From Chromatiales bacterium (GTDB lineage: Bacteria; Pseudomonadota; Gammaproteobacteria; Steroidobacterales; GCA-2729495): a stretch of 64,000 nt of DNA. The stretch is taken from assembly GCA_002729495.1 (NCBI GenBank), contig PBYE01000051.1, positions 1 through 64,000 of the forward strand, read 5' to 3'. Positions 37,290 through 45,690 of the stretch are shown here, piece by piece. Position numbers and translations under genes: made by a program. Position 1 is the stretch's first letter. Every line of letters starts with the position of its first letter. The notes beneath the pieces were generated by a model. It was given only the letters and a program-made list of their open reading frames with translations. It did no database searches and had not been told where the DNA came from.

Positions 37290-38054
37290 TTAGCCTGCAT
37301 CTGCCGCGATAATATGTTCCACTTTTTCCAGGTCGGCCTCGGTGTCAACATCAGGGCCGTGCGCCTTCTCGTCGACGGTTACCTGGATCTGCATGCCGAG
37401 CCACATAGCCCGCAACTGTTCCAGGCGCTCGCTGGTTTCCAGTTCACACGGGGGTGTTGCCTTCAGTTGCTCGAGGGCGCTGACGCGGTATGCATACAGG
37501 CCCAGGTGGCGCATGCTCTTCTGCCAGGTGGAATTGCCCCCCTCGCCGTGCCCTTCGTGCGGCACGGGTGCGCGGCTGAAATATAGTGCCCGCCCGTTTT
37601 TATCCAGCACAACTTTTACGACATTCGGGTCCAGGTACTCCTCGCGCGATTTAATCGAGACGCAGGCCGTGGTGATGGACGCATCAGGATTTTCAATCAG
37701 CAGTTCAGCTACGTTCCTGATGCTTTCCGAAGGGATCAGCGGCGCATCCCCCTGCACGTTGACAACAACGGTCGCCGACTCCCAACCGAGGGTTGCACAT
37801 ACTTCGGCCACCCGGTCGGTACCGGTGCTGCAGTCGTTGCCGGTCATGCACACCTGTGCGCCGAAGCCTTCTGCCACACCTGCAACCTGCTCGCTGTCGG
37901 TGGCAACGACAACGCAGCCGGAACCGCTGCCCATCGCCCGTTCCCAGACATGTTGCAGCATGGGTTTGCCGGCTATATCCAGAAGCACCTTTCCTGACAG
38001 TCGCGTGGATTCGTAACGTGCAGGTATCACGATATTGAACTGATTATCGGTCAA
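37290..38054 (-). CDS. kdsB: 3-deoxy-manno-octulosonate cytidylyltransferase
   Basis: A 254-residue enzyme that activates Kdo with CTP to CMP-Kdo for the LPS inner core. It shows the family start VIPARYESTRLSGKVL, the DSEQVAGVAEGFG segment, the TGTDRVAEV motif and VNVQGDAPLIP. Residues near the end (DTEADLEKVE) are also typical. It overlaps the end of lpxK by 11 bases, so the two are translationally coupled, and it precedes the tyrosine phosphatase gene. Confidence 0.97.
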   Translation of the reverse strand: MTDNQFNIVIPARYESTRLSGKVLLDIAGKPMLQHVWERAMGSGSGCVVVATDSEQVAGVAEGFGAQVCMTGNDCSTGTDRVAEVCATLGWESATVVVNVQGDAPLIPSESIRNVAELLIENPDASITTACVSIKSREEYLDPNVVKVVLDKNGRALYFSRAPVPHEGHGEGGNSTWQKSMRHLGLYAYRVSALEQLKATPPCELETSERLEQLRAMWLGMQIQVTVDEKAHGPDVDTEADLEKVEHIIAADAG

Positions 38055-39066
38055 GCGTTTCCCCTTCGCCGGGTTTTGGTATTCGTTCGGATATCTGTTG
38101 CATCAGCCCGGCAGCGTGGTCTTCGGTAAATTGAGCTTGCGCAGTCACGCACCAGCAATCATCCGTTTGTTCATTGCGGTATTTTACTTCGTCCTTGCTC
38201 GTCATCAGTACCGGTTGTTGCCGCCTGGCCTGCAGGTCGCTTAGCGAAATCCTGCCGTGATCGGGAACCGGGACGGGATCGGGGAGTATGCCTGCCGCCC
38301 GTAGTTGTGCATCGAACCGTTCGGGGTTCCCGATGCCGGCAACAGACCAGACCTTCTGGCCTGCGAAACTGTCCAGGGGCCGCTTCGTTCCGTCTTCGAG
38401 ACTCACGGCCTCACCCTGTTGCAGCCGGAAAGGTATACCGCCTATTAACGCCGACTCCCCGTTTACGAGTACTGCGTCCACGGAATCCAGCCGTGAGATG
38501 GGCTCACGCAGCGGTCCTGCCGGCAACAAAAACCCGTTGCCGAACCCCCGCGCCGCATCCACCACAACGAGCTCAAAATCGCGCCGCATTCGATAGTGCT
38601 GTAATCCATCATCTGCGATAACAACGTTTACACCTTCACGCGCAACACGTTGAACAGCGGCAGACCGGTCAATACAGACGCAAACCGGGCAAGCGGTCAG
38701 TTCGGCGAGTAAAACCGCTTCGTCACCGTAGATTTCCGGATCAGCGCCCGGTTGTACCATCACGGCTTCGTCGTTGCGTTGTGCGCCATAACCCCGGCTC
38801 ACGATTCCCGGTGCGTACCCCGATTCAAGAAGCTGCTGTGACAGCCAGGCTACAACCGGCGTTTTACCCGCGCCTCCTGCACTGATGTTACCGACTACGA
38901 TCACCGGAACCGGTAAGGACGGGCATTTTTTGAAATTATGGCGGTATAAATAACGGCGCAGCCCTGTCAGCGCCCCGAATACCCAGGCGACAGGCAGCAG
39001 ACCCAGCGCCCATCGCGAACCGCCGTACCAGAGTGTATCGAATACCTTAACCAGTCTCGCGTGCAT
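38044..39066 (-). CDS. lpxK: Tetraacyldisaccharide 4'-kinase (LpxK)
   Basis: A 340-residue membrane-associated kinase that adds the 4'-phosphate to lipid A. An N-terminal membrane helix lies in ALGLLPVAWVFGALTGL. The P-loop is GNISAGGAGKTP, followed by SRGYG and the VIADDGLQHYRMRRD motif with the catalytic aspartates. I chose ATG 39066: it overlaps msbA by 20 bases and gives the usual length, whereas an upstream start at 39213 would add 49 residues inside msbA. It sits between msbA and kdsB. Confidence 0.95.
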   Translation of the reverse strand: MHARLVKVFDTLWYGGSRWALGLLPVAWVFGALTGLRRYLYRHNFKKCPSLPVPVIVVGNISAGGAGKTPVVAWLSQQLLESGYAPGIVSRGYGAQRNDEAVMVQPGADPEIYGDEAVLLAELTACPVCVCIDRSAAVQRVAREGVNVVIADDGLQHYRMRRDFELVVVDAARGFGNGFLLPAGPLREPISRLDSVDAVLVNGESALIGGIPFRLQQGEAVSLEDGTKRPLDSFAGQKVWSVAGIGNPERFDAQLRAAGILPDPVPVPDHGRISLSDLQARRQQPVLMTSKDEVKYRNEQTDDCWCVTAQAQFTEDHAAGLMQQISERIPKPGEGETLDR

Positions 39067-40813
39067 CGTCGTCGCTAAACTGCATACGATGAAGAGCCGC
39101 ATAATGACCGCCTGTTGCCAGCAGGTCCGCGTGTTTACCCGATTCGATGATACGCCCTTCCTCCATGACGATGATCCGGTCAGCATTCTCGATGGTGGAC
39201 AGCCGGTGCGCAATCACGAATGTGGTGCGGTTCTGCATCAGCTGTTCCAGCGCGGCCTGTATATGCCTTTCGGATTCGGTGTCCAGTGCGGAAGTTGCTT
39301 CGTCCAGGATCAGTATCGGCGAATCCTTGAGCAGGGCGCGCGCGATGGACAAACGCTGGCGTTGCCCGCCCGACAACAATACGCCCCGGTCCCCTACCAT
39401 CGTAGCCAACCCATCCGGCAACGCATCAACGAATCCTTCAGCATTTGCGGAACGCACGGCCTTCCTGATGGCTTCGGTGGATGAATCGGCCAAGCCACCG
39501 TAGGCAATATTTGCCTCGACAGTATCGTTAAACAGGGTAACTTCCTGGCTCACCAGGCTTATATGCCTGCGCAAACCTTCCAGCGAGTAATCATCGATCG
39601 ACAGGCCATCGATAAGAATCTGGCCGGAATCCAGTTCGTAGAACCGCGGCAACAGGCTGACCAACGTCGATTTACCACTACCTGACCGTCCGACAATCGC
39701 CAGCGTTTCACCCGGCTCGACACTCAGGCTAATGTCTTTAAGTACGGACCCTTTCCCACCACTGTAGCCGAAACTTACATTGCGAAATTCAACACGACCG
39801 CTTATCTGTTCCGGGTTCTCGGTGCCGGAATCGCGCTCTGCCTCTTCGTCGATAATGCGGAACAGGCTTTCACCGGCCGCAACACCGCGCTGGATAGCTG
39901 CATTAATTGTGGTCAGCCGCTTCAGCGGCGACATGAGCAATACCATCGCCGTAATAAATCCGGTCACACGAGACACTTCGAGTTCGATCAGGCTGATCAG
40001 GGCAATCACGCCCGCGATACCAAAAGCCGAAACGAGCATATTTATGCCGTCACCCGCCGATGTGGCTGTCAGCAACCGCAACTGCATTTTCCTGCTGCGC
40101 TCGTTAATCTCATTGAAGCGCTTACTCTCGTATTCACGCCCGCCAAAAATTTTAACTATTTTATGCGCCTCGAGTGCCTCCTGGGTAATCCTGGTAATGT
40201 CGCCGACCAACTCCTGAATCCTTTTGTTATGACGACGGAAAAGGACTCCCAGGTATCGGACTATACCCGCAATAATTGGGGCGATCACGAAAACAAACAC
40301 GGACAATTGCGGACTCAGGTACAGCATGAATGCGACCAGGAATACGATTGTCAGGCTGTCCTTGATCAGCGTAATAACAACGGTCGAGGCGGAGGAAGCG
40401 ACCTGGCCAACGTCGTAGGTAACCTTTGAGAGCAGCTGCCCCGAAGAACGCTGATCGAAAAACCGTGTCGGGAGTACCAGGTAGCGCTCGAAAACCATTC
40501 TCCGCAATTCCTTAACCGTCGTGCGCGCAATCCAGCCCATACCGAAACTAGACAGGAAGTTTCCCAGCCCGCGGACTATAAACAGCAGCAATACACCCAA
40601 AGGCATCCAGCGTTTGATTAATGCCTGGCGCTCGTCGAGTTCGTCGCCCGCTCCGACGATCTCGGTAAGTATCGTCATCATGTAAGCGAAACCCGCGTCG
40701 GTCGCCGCGAATGCCGCAGCCGCAACCGCTACAGCAACAAATACCGGCCAGTACCGTGCGCTGATTGAGAGCAGGCGTTTGTATACAGCCAGCGGAGTAT
40801 AAGTAACGTCGAT
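39047..40813 (-). CDS. msbA: Lipid A export ABC transporter MsbA (non-canonical start)
   Basis: A homodimeric inner-membrane flippase for lipid A-core. The ABC domain has Walker A GRSGSGKST, signature LSGGQRQR and Walker B ILILDEATS. The first ATG in frame (40681) would give 544 residues and remove the first membrane helix. The frame stays open for 45 codons upstream to the exbD stop, and these encode an MsbA-like first helix (YKRLLSISARYWPVFVAVAV). No ATG, GTG or TTG occurs there. ATC at 40813, seven bases after GAGGA, would give 588 residues, about the family length. The start is therefore a proposal. It overlaps lpxK by 20 bases. Confidence 0.85.
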   Translation of the reverse strand: MDVTYTPLAVYKRLLSISARYWPVFVAVAVAAAAFAATDAGFAYMMTILTEIVGAGDELDERQALIKRWMPLGVLLLFIVRGLGNFLSSFGMGWIARTTVKELRRMVFERYLVLPTRFFDQRSSGQLLSKVTYDVGQVASSASTVVITLIKDSLTIVFLVAFMLYLSPQLSVFVFVIAPIIAGIVRYLGVLFRRHNKRIQELVGDITRITQEALEAHKIVKIFGGREYESKRFNEINERSRKMQLRLLTATSAGDGINMLVSAFGIAGVIALISLIELEVSRVTGFITAMVLLMSPLKRLTTINAAIQRGVAAGESLFRIIDEEAERDSGTENPEQISGRVEFRNVSFGYSGGKGSVLKDISLSVEPGETLAIVGRSGSGKSTLVSLLPRFYELDSGQILIDGLSIDDYSLEGLRRHISLVSQEVTLFNDTVEANIAYGGLADSSTEAIRKAVRSANAEGFVDALPDGLATMVGDRGVLLSGGQRQRLSIARALLKDSPILILDEATSALDTESERHIQAALEQLMQNRTTFVIAHRLSTIENADRIIVMEEGRIIESGKHADLLATGGHYAALHRMQFSDDDARETG

Positions 40814-40816
40814 AGC

Positions 40817-41245
40817 TTAGTCCTCGCCGTTCTCCGGTTTGAGCGTCGCTATGTTGATTTCTCCGTAGCCCAGCTTGCCTGCAATATCCATGGCAGTAAT
40901 GACTGACTGATGGGTGGCCTCGGCGTCGGCGCTAAGCGTCACCTTGCCCCCCAAGTTTTCCCCCGCCAGCATCCTTATAGCGGCCTCCAGAGTCTCCGGT
41001 CGATTATCCAGCAATACCCTGCCGTTAACGAGGTAGGTACCCTGCGCCGTGACCGATATCACCATCGGTTCCTCCAGTGCCTCCGCGGGTTGCACGGTCC
41101 TTGCCTCCGGCAGCCGAATACCAATTCTTGATTCCCGCACAAAACTGGTCGTAATCATGAAAAAGACCAGCAACAGCAGAACGACGTCTATCAGCGACGT
41201 CAGGTTGATTTCCGGCTCTTCGCGGCTAGGGTTCCGCAGATTCAT
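40817..41245 (-). CDS. exbD: ExbD/TolR family biopolymer transport protein
   Basis: A 142-residue inner-membrane protein with a short cytoplasmic N-terminus, one membrane helix containing the key proton-path Asp (INLTSLIDVVLLLLVFFM), and a periplasmic domain ending in GYGEINIATLKPE. With ExbB it converts proton-motive force into work. I chose ATG 41245, which gives the typical MNLRN start and overlaps exbB by 20 bases; ATG 41263 is an alternative. Its stop TAA (40817-40819) lies in the same frame as msbA. The exbB-exbD pair beside lipid A genes recurs in Xanthomonas and Pseudomonas. Confidence 0.92.
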   Translation of the reverse strand: MNLRNPSREEPEINLTSLIDVVLLLLVFFMITTSFVRESRIGIRLPEARTVQPAEALEEPMVISVTAQGTYLVNGRVLLDNRPETLEAAIRMLAGENLGGKVTLSADAEATHQSVITAMDIAGKLGYGEINIATLKPENGED

Positions 41246-41873
41246 CAGACTGACCCAGCGCATCGAGATAACGTTTGCGATGCAAAGCCTCTACCAGCGT
41301 GATCGCTTCTTTTTCCATGCGGATAACGATTGATTCAACCCGGCCGCGCAGATACCGGTATCCAATCAACGAAGGTATGGCCACGATCAGCCCGGCTGCT
41401 GTTGTAATAAGCGCTTCGGATATGCCGCCCGCCAATACGGCCGGATTGCCGACCCCCTGGCTGGTGATCGCTTCAAAGACATTCACCATGCCGACCACGG
41501 TACCAAGCAGGCCGAGCAACGGCGATATGGCTGCAATCGTGCCAAGTGGGTTCAGGTAGCGTTCGAGATCATGCACAACATGTCGCCCCGTATCTTCGAT
41601 ACGCTCCTTCATGATCTCCCTGTTCCTGTGCCGGTTCGTCAGGCCGACCGACAGGATTTCACCGAGCGGCGAACTGTCATGCAAAGTTTTGAGGTGCTCA
41701 TGATTCAACTGGTTGCTGCTGACCCATTCCCATACTTCCTTGGTCAGGTGACGCGGCAACACGCGTTTTTCCTGAAGCGTCCAAAGGCGTTCAAGAATTA
41801 TTGCTGCCGACATAACCGAGCAGACAATGATCGGGAACATAACCCAACCGCCGGCTTTTACTATTTCGAGCAT
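41226..41873 (-). CDS. exbB: ExbB/MotA/TolQ family proton channel protein
   Basis: A 215-residue inner-membrane protein with three hydrophobic segments. The first is MFPIIVCSVMSAAIILE; the second and third lie in ISPLLGLLGTVVGMV and ALITTAAGLIVAIPSLIGY, with the family GTVVGM and TTAAGL motifs that line the proton path. I chose ATG 41873; an upstream start at 41966 would reach into comEC. It overlaps exbD. It follows comEC on the same strand (58-base gap) and begins the exbB-exbD-msbA-lpxK-kdsB run. Confidence 0.92.
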   Translation of the reverse strand: MLEIVKAGGWVMFPIIVCSVMSAAIILERLWTLQEKRVLPRHLTKEVWEWVSSNQLNHEHLKTLHDSSPLGEILSVGLTNRHRNREIMKERIEDTGRHVVHDLERYLNPLGTIAAISPLLGLLGTVVGMVNVFEAITSQGVGNPAVLAGGISEALITTAAGLIVAIPSLIGYRYLRGRVESIVIRMEKEAITLVEALHRKRYLDALGQSDESAEP

Positions 41874-41931
41874 AAATTCCAGGATTGCTGATACGGGGCG
41901 CGGGGCAACTATAACCTGCGGTCGGGACCAT

Positions 41932-44304
41932 TTATAGTGCGGCGAACTTTTGCATGCAGGCTGCATTACTTAGCGTTCTTAGCGGCCACGGGCGCCACCA
42001 CCGAGCCCGTTCCGGTTTTTCCGGTACAGCACCGCCCTCTGCTGTCACAATAAATGTCAAAGCGCCGGTGTCTGCTGTAGATAAGCCGCACGAGCCGGCT
42101 TCGGTCCAGCGATTGCTAACACTCGCGTGTGGAAATCCCCAGCGGTTGGCATATCCCACCGAATAGACGACATAGTCAGGTTGAGTTACGGTCGTAAACT
42201 GGGTGCCGGATGAGGTGTCGCTGCCGTGGTGAGGCGCAATTAATAGATCCAGACTCTTTAGCGGATGGCGCCTGATTAACAGCGGTTCGACGGCCGCTTC
42301 GATATCACCGGGCAACAGTATCCTGCTTTCGCCAAGGGTAATCAGCACAACACAGGAGGCATTATTGTCAGACCACCCTGCCTCGTTAGCGGGATGCAGA
42401 ATTTCGAATGTAATCGACTGCCAGTTCCATCGCATACCTTGCCGGCATTCAGTTAACTCATCAACATTGCCCGCCTTGGAGCGTGGTGCAGTTATACGAC
42501 CGACCGGCACGGACTTAATCAGGCTCCCGACTCCGCCACTGTGATCGTCATCCCAGTGAGAAATAACGAGCATATCCACGGTCGTGATACCCAGGTATTT
42601 AAGAACAGGTACAACAATCTTTTGGCCGGCATCGCTATCCCCCCACGCCGGACCTGCGTCATAAACCATTACCTTGTCGGCAGTCCGCACAATTACGGCC
42701 AGACCCTGCCCCACATCAAGTACATGTAACCGGAGTTCGCCTGTGGATTGTGGGGTGCCCGACAATACTGCAGCGAGCGTAACGCCCAACCCGAACAGGC
42801 GAGTTGGAACCGGGCGCGGCATCAGCATTAATGCGACGCCTGTTGCTGCTATCAACAGTGCCGGCAAATGCGGAAAGCCGGGTTCCCAGAAACTTGCGGG
42901 CATATTTGCCAGCCCGCTTAAGCATTTGAATAGCAACGTGAGACTGTCAGCCGCCAGCTTCAGGCATGCAGCACCGGCACTTTGCCACGGGTTAAGGAGC
43001 AACAGGCCGGCAAGACTTGCCGGCAAAATGAGTATGGTGAATGCCGGTATTGCCACGAGGTTTGCGAGCGGTGCAACCAGGCTTAGCTGGCCGAAAAAGA
43101 CCAGCGTGGGAATTGCGAGCCCGACTCCAAGCAGCAGTTGAGCCGCGCCCCAGTTGCGCATGACGACTCCGCAACGGTGTATCAGTTCTGCTAAATAGCT
43201 GCCGGACCGCGTGTCGTGGGTCTCCGTAGCACCACCATGGCGCAGGCATGCAAACAGCAATGCCACGGCTCCATAGGAGAGCCAAAAGCCGGCAGAAAGT
43301 ACGGCCAGCGGATCGCTGAGCAACGCAACTATCAGCACAGCCGCCAGTATGGAAACCGGCCTGTAAAACCTGTACCGGCAGGTAAACAGAATAACTATTC
43401 CCGCCATCAAAGCGGCCCGGACAGTCGGTACCGAGAAACCGGCGAGACCTCCATAGGTCAGCGCAGCGCCTGCTGCGAGCATTCCGGCCAGGCGCTGGGC
43501 ATCGATGGCTGCCCCGCCACAGTTGATAAGCCAGGCTAACCGCCTGCCCAGTTGCCATACGACCAGTGCCACCATGCCTATGTGCAGCCCGGATATAGCC
43601 ATTAAATGACTGGTACCTGTCCGGCGCAGTGTTTCCCAGTGCGATTTTCCGAGGAGATTGCGCACCCCCACCGTTATACCGAGAAGCAATGGCAGGCTTT
43701 CATGCGATTCGAGGCTGTCTGCAATTTTACCGGCGAGTGCAGCCCGGACCCGCAACAACCACGAATCCCAATCCCTTGCATCGAGCGGCCCGTTCAGCGG
43801 ACTTTCCCGCACATAACCCGTGGCGTGCACCTGTTCGCGAAACAACATGACAGCCCGGTCCCGCTGGCCGGGATTTACCAGGCCATGCGGTTGCTTAAGA
43901 CGGGTCAACAGCTGCCAGCGGCTGCCGGGCCGAAATTCCAGCGCTCTGTCGTAACTTGTCAGCAAAATCCGCCCGGGCAGCCCCCGCTCCCTGCCGGCCG
44001 ATGAGGCTCGAAACAGAAAGCTCGTGCTGGATCCGGTGATGCGTGGAAAGTCGATCACGGTTCCACGGACCAGTATGTCCTCCCGGACTAACGAGGCAGG
44101 CAGGCTTTCCTGGAGATACGACTGACTGTGAAATGCCGCCAGCAAAAAACCGAGCACAGCGAGCAGCGGAAAGTTTCCGCCGAGCCACCAAGCAAGGGAC
44201 CCGCCGAAAAGCAGGAAGAACGGCAGGCATTCTATTGGCACCGGTAGTGGAATCCACAATCCTGCCAGCACACCGACTAGCGTACAGATACCCAAAACTG
44301 GCAT
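41932..44304 (-). CDS. comEC: DNA internalization-related competence protein ComEC/Rec2
   Basis: A 790-residue inner-membrane DNA-uptake channel. The N-terminus has two or three membrane helices and an OB-like domain (about 60-170). The central competence domain has many membrane helices (GTSHLMAISGLHIGMVAL is its signature start). The C-terminal metallo-beta-lactamase-like domain (from about 525) carries HWDDDHSGG, a nuclease-type metal site, and APHHGSDTSS. All three parts are present, so the protein looks complete. It is divergent from the DUF2062 gene and upstream of exbB. Confidence 0.93.
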   Translation of the reverse strand: MPVLGICTLVGVLAGLWIPLPVPIECLPFFLLFGGSLAWWLGGNFPLLAVLGFLLAAFHSQSYLQESLPASLVREDILVRGTVIDFPRITGSSTSFLFRASSAGRERGLPGRILLTSYDRALEFRPGSRWQLLTRLKQPHGLVNPGQRDRAVMLFREQVHATGYVRESPLNGPLDARDWDSWLLRVRAALAGKIADSLESHESLPLLLGITVGVRNLLGKSHWETLRRTGTSHLMAISGLHIGMVALVVWQLGRRLAWLINCGGAAIDAQRLAGMLAAGAALTYGGLAGFSVPTVRAALMAGIVILFTCRYRFYRPVSILAAVLIVALLSDPLAVLSAGFWLSYGAVALLFACLRHGGATETHDTRSGSYLAELIHRCGVVMRNWGAAQLLLGVGLAIPTLVFFGQLSLVAPLANLVAIPAFTILILPASLAGLLLLNPWQSAGAACLKLAADSLTLLFKCLSGLANMPASFWEPGFPHLPALLIAATGVALMLMPRPVPTRLFGLGVTLAAVLSGTPQSTGELRLHVLDVGQGLAVIVRTADKVMVYDAGPAWGDSDAGQKIVVPVLKYLGITTVDMLVISHWDDDHSGGVGSLIKSVPVGRITAPRSKAGNVDELTECRQGMRWNWQSITFEILHPANEAGWSDNNASCVVLITLGESRILLPGDIEAAVEPLLIRRHPLKSLDLLIAPHHGSDTSSGTQFTTVTQPDYVVYSVGYANRWGFPHASVSNRWTEAGSCGLSTADTGALTFIVTAEGGAVPEKPERARWWRPWPLRTLSNAACMQKFAAL

Positions 44305-44371
44305 AGTTGCGTGTATTCCGCATCATCGAGTACAAACCGGTTGCGTCAGACCGGATTACCCAAAATAGCCT

Positions 44372-44908
44372 ATGCCCCGACGATTTTTTAGCCGCATTTC
44401 GAAGCGATACCGCAGGAATAAAGAACATCCGTGGTATTTGCGACCCTTCGACTATATCCTGGAACACCCTGTCTATTTCGCGCCCACACGCCGGAGCGTC
44501 GCCGGTGGCCTCTGGCTGGGTGTATTTTTTGGCATGCTGCCGGTTCCCGGTCAGACACCCCTTGCGGTGCTCTCTGCGTTCGCGTTGCGGGTAAACGTCC
44601 CGGTCGCCGCAATTACCGTCTGGATTTCCAACCCGGTCACTTTCGTGCCGATCTTTTATCTCTCTTACCGGATCGGGACGGCACTCATGAATATCCCGGC
44701 CGAACTCTGGCCCGATGACATCAGCCTGGACTGGCTAACTAATGAATTAGCTATGCGGTGGAAACCATTGATTTATGGGTCATTAGTCTTGGCTACATCG
44801 GCGGCAACTGCTGTTTACGTGCTGGTAAACGCCCTATGGCAAGCCTCGACCATGATTCGCTACCGGCGGCGCCACCGCGGTCCCCGCAAGCGTAACCGGG
44901 CAACCTGA
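44372..44908 (+). CDS. DUF2062 domain membrane protein
   Basis: A 178-residue protein with a basic N-terminus (RFFSRISKRYRR), an HPVYFAPTRRSVAGGLWLGVF entry typical of DUF2062 in pieces, and about three membrane segments including VAAITVWISNPVTFVPIFYL with the conserved SNP(V/L)T motif. The C-terminus is very basic (RYRRRHRGPRKR). The function is unknown; members are sometimes fused to glycosyltransferases. The same gene lies next to comEC in Pseudomonas. It is divergent from comEC and convergent with lolD. Confidence 0.85.
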   Translation: MPRRFFSRISKRYRRNKEHPWYLRPFDYILEHPVYFAPTRRSVAGGLWLGVFFGMLPVPGQTPLAVLSAFALRVNVPVAAITVWISNPVTFVPIFYLSYRIGTALMNIPAELWPDDISLDWLTNELAMRWKPLIYGSLVLATSAATAVYVLVNALWQASTMIRYRRRHRGPRKRNRAT

Positions 44909-44936
44909 CCGGACTGACTCCCCTGCCTGCTATTTG

Positions 44937-45677
44937 CTATCCGTTACCGGGGTCGCCCCGGTTTTCGACCAGCAAACCGTTTTCGAGCATTACCGTACGA
45001 TCCATACGCCCGGCGAGGTGGGTATCATGGGTTACTACGACCAGGCTGGCACCGAATTCCCGATTGAGATCCAACATGAGATCGAAGACCCTTTCCCCGG
45101 TCGCATGATCCAGGTTGCCGGTTGGTTCGTCAGCAAGCACAACCGCCGGACGGGTGATCAGGGCCCGGGCGACCGCCGTTCGCTGGCGTTCGCCACCCGA
45201 CAACTGTCCGGGTCGATGGGTCATTCGCTCGCTTAATCCTACCTTTTGCAGTAACTCGGCGGCCTCCTCCAGCGCATCACTGGCGGCCTCGCGCCGGACC
45301 AGTAACGGCATAGCAACATTTTCCAGCGCCGAGAACTCGGGCAACAGATGGTGAAACTGGTAAACAAAACCCAGGGCCTGGTTGCGCAGTTTGCCCCGCT
45401 GTTTATCGGAGATTGTTGCCAGATCCTGACCCTGCACGCAAACTTTACCGGTAGTCGGCAAATCCAGCCCGCCAAGTAACTGCAGCAAGGTCGTCTTACC
45501 CACTCCCGATTCGCCAATTACTGCAACCCGTTCGCCCGCCCGTACCTGGAAATTCAGGCCTCGCAAAACATGCAGTTTACGCCCGCCTTCTTCGAAATCA
45601 CGAACCAGTGCCTCGCAAGAGAGCACTATGCTGTTGCCGTCCGGCCCTTTGTGTCCCTGTTGATTTTCTACGTTCAC
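44937..45677 (-). CDS. lolD: Lipoprotein-releasing system ATP-binding protein LolD
   Basis: A 246-residue ABC ATPase that powers release of lipoproteins from the inner membrane to LolA. It has Walker A GESGVGKTT, a Q-loop FVYQFHHLLPEFSALENV (the LolD family motif), signature LSGGERQR, Walker B VVLADEPTGNLD and the H-loop VTHD. It is 13 bases downstream of the second LolC/E permease gene and the last gene of this run. The order permease-permease-ATPase differs from the lolC-lolD-lolE order of E. coli. Confidence 0.95.
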   Translation of the reverse strand: MNVENQQGHKGPDGNSIVLSCEALVRDFEEGGRKLHVLRGLNFQVRAGERVAVIGESGVGKTTLLQLLGGLDLPTTGKVCVQGQDLATISDKQRGKLRNQALGFVYQFHHLLPEFSALENVAMPLLVRREAASDALEEAAELLQKVGLSERMTHRPGQLSGGERQRTAVARALITRPAVVLADEPTGNLDHATGERVFDLMLDLNREFGASLVVVTHDTHLAGRMDRTVMLENGLLVENRGDPGNG

Positions 45678-45690
45678 ATCGCGGTCCCTG

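Noticed and set aside
43895-44467. 190-residue minus-strand frame overlapping the start of comEC
   Set aside because: Another frame of the comEC coding strand; no family pattern.
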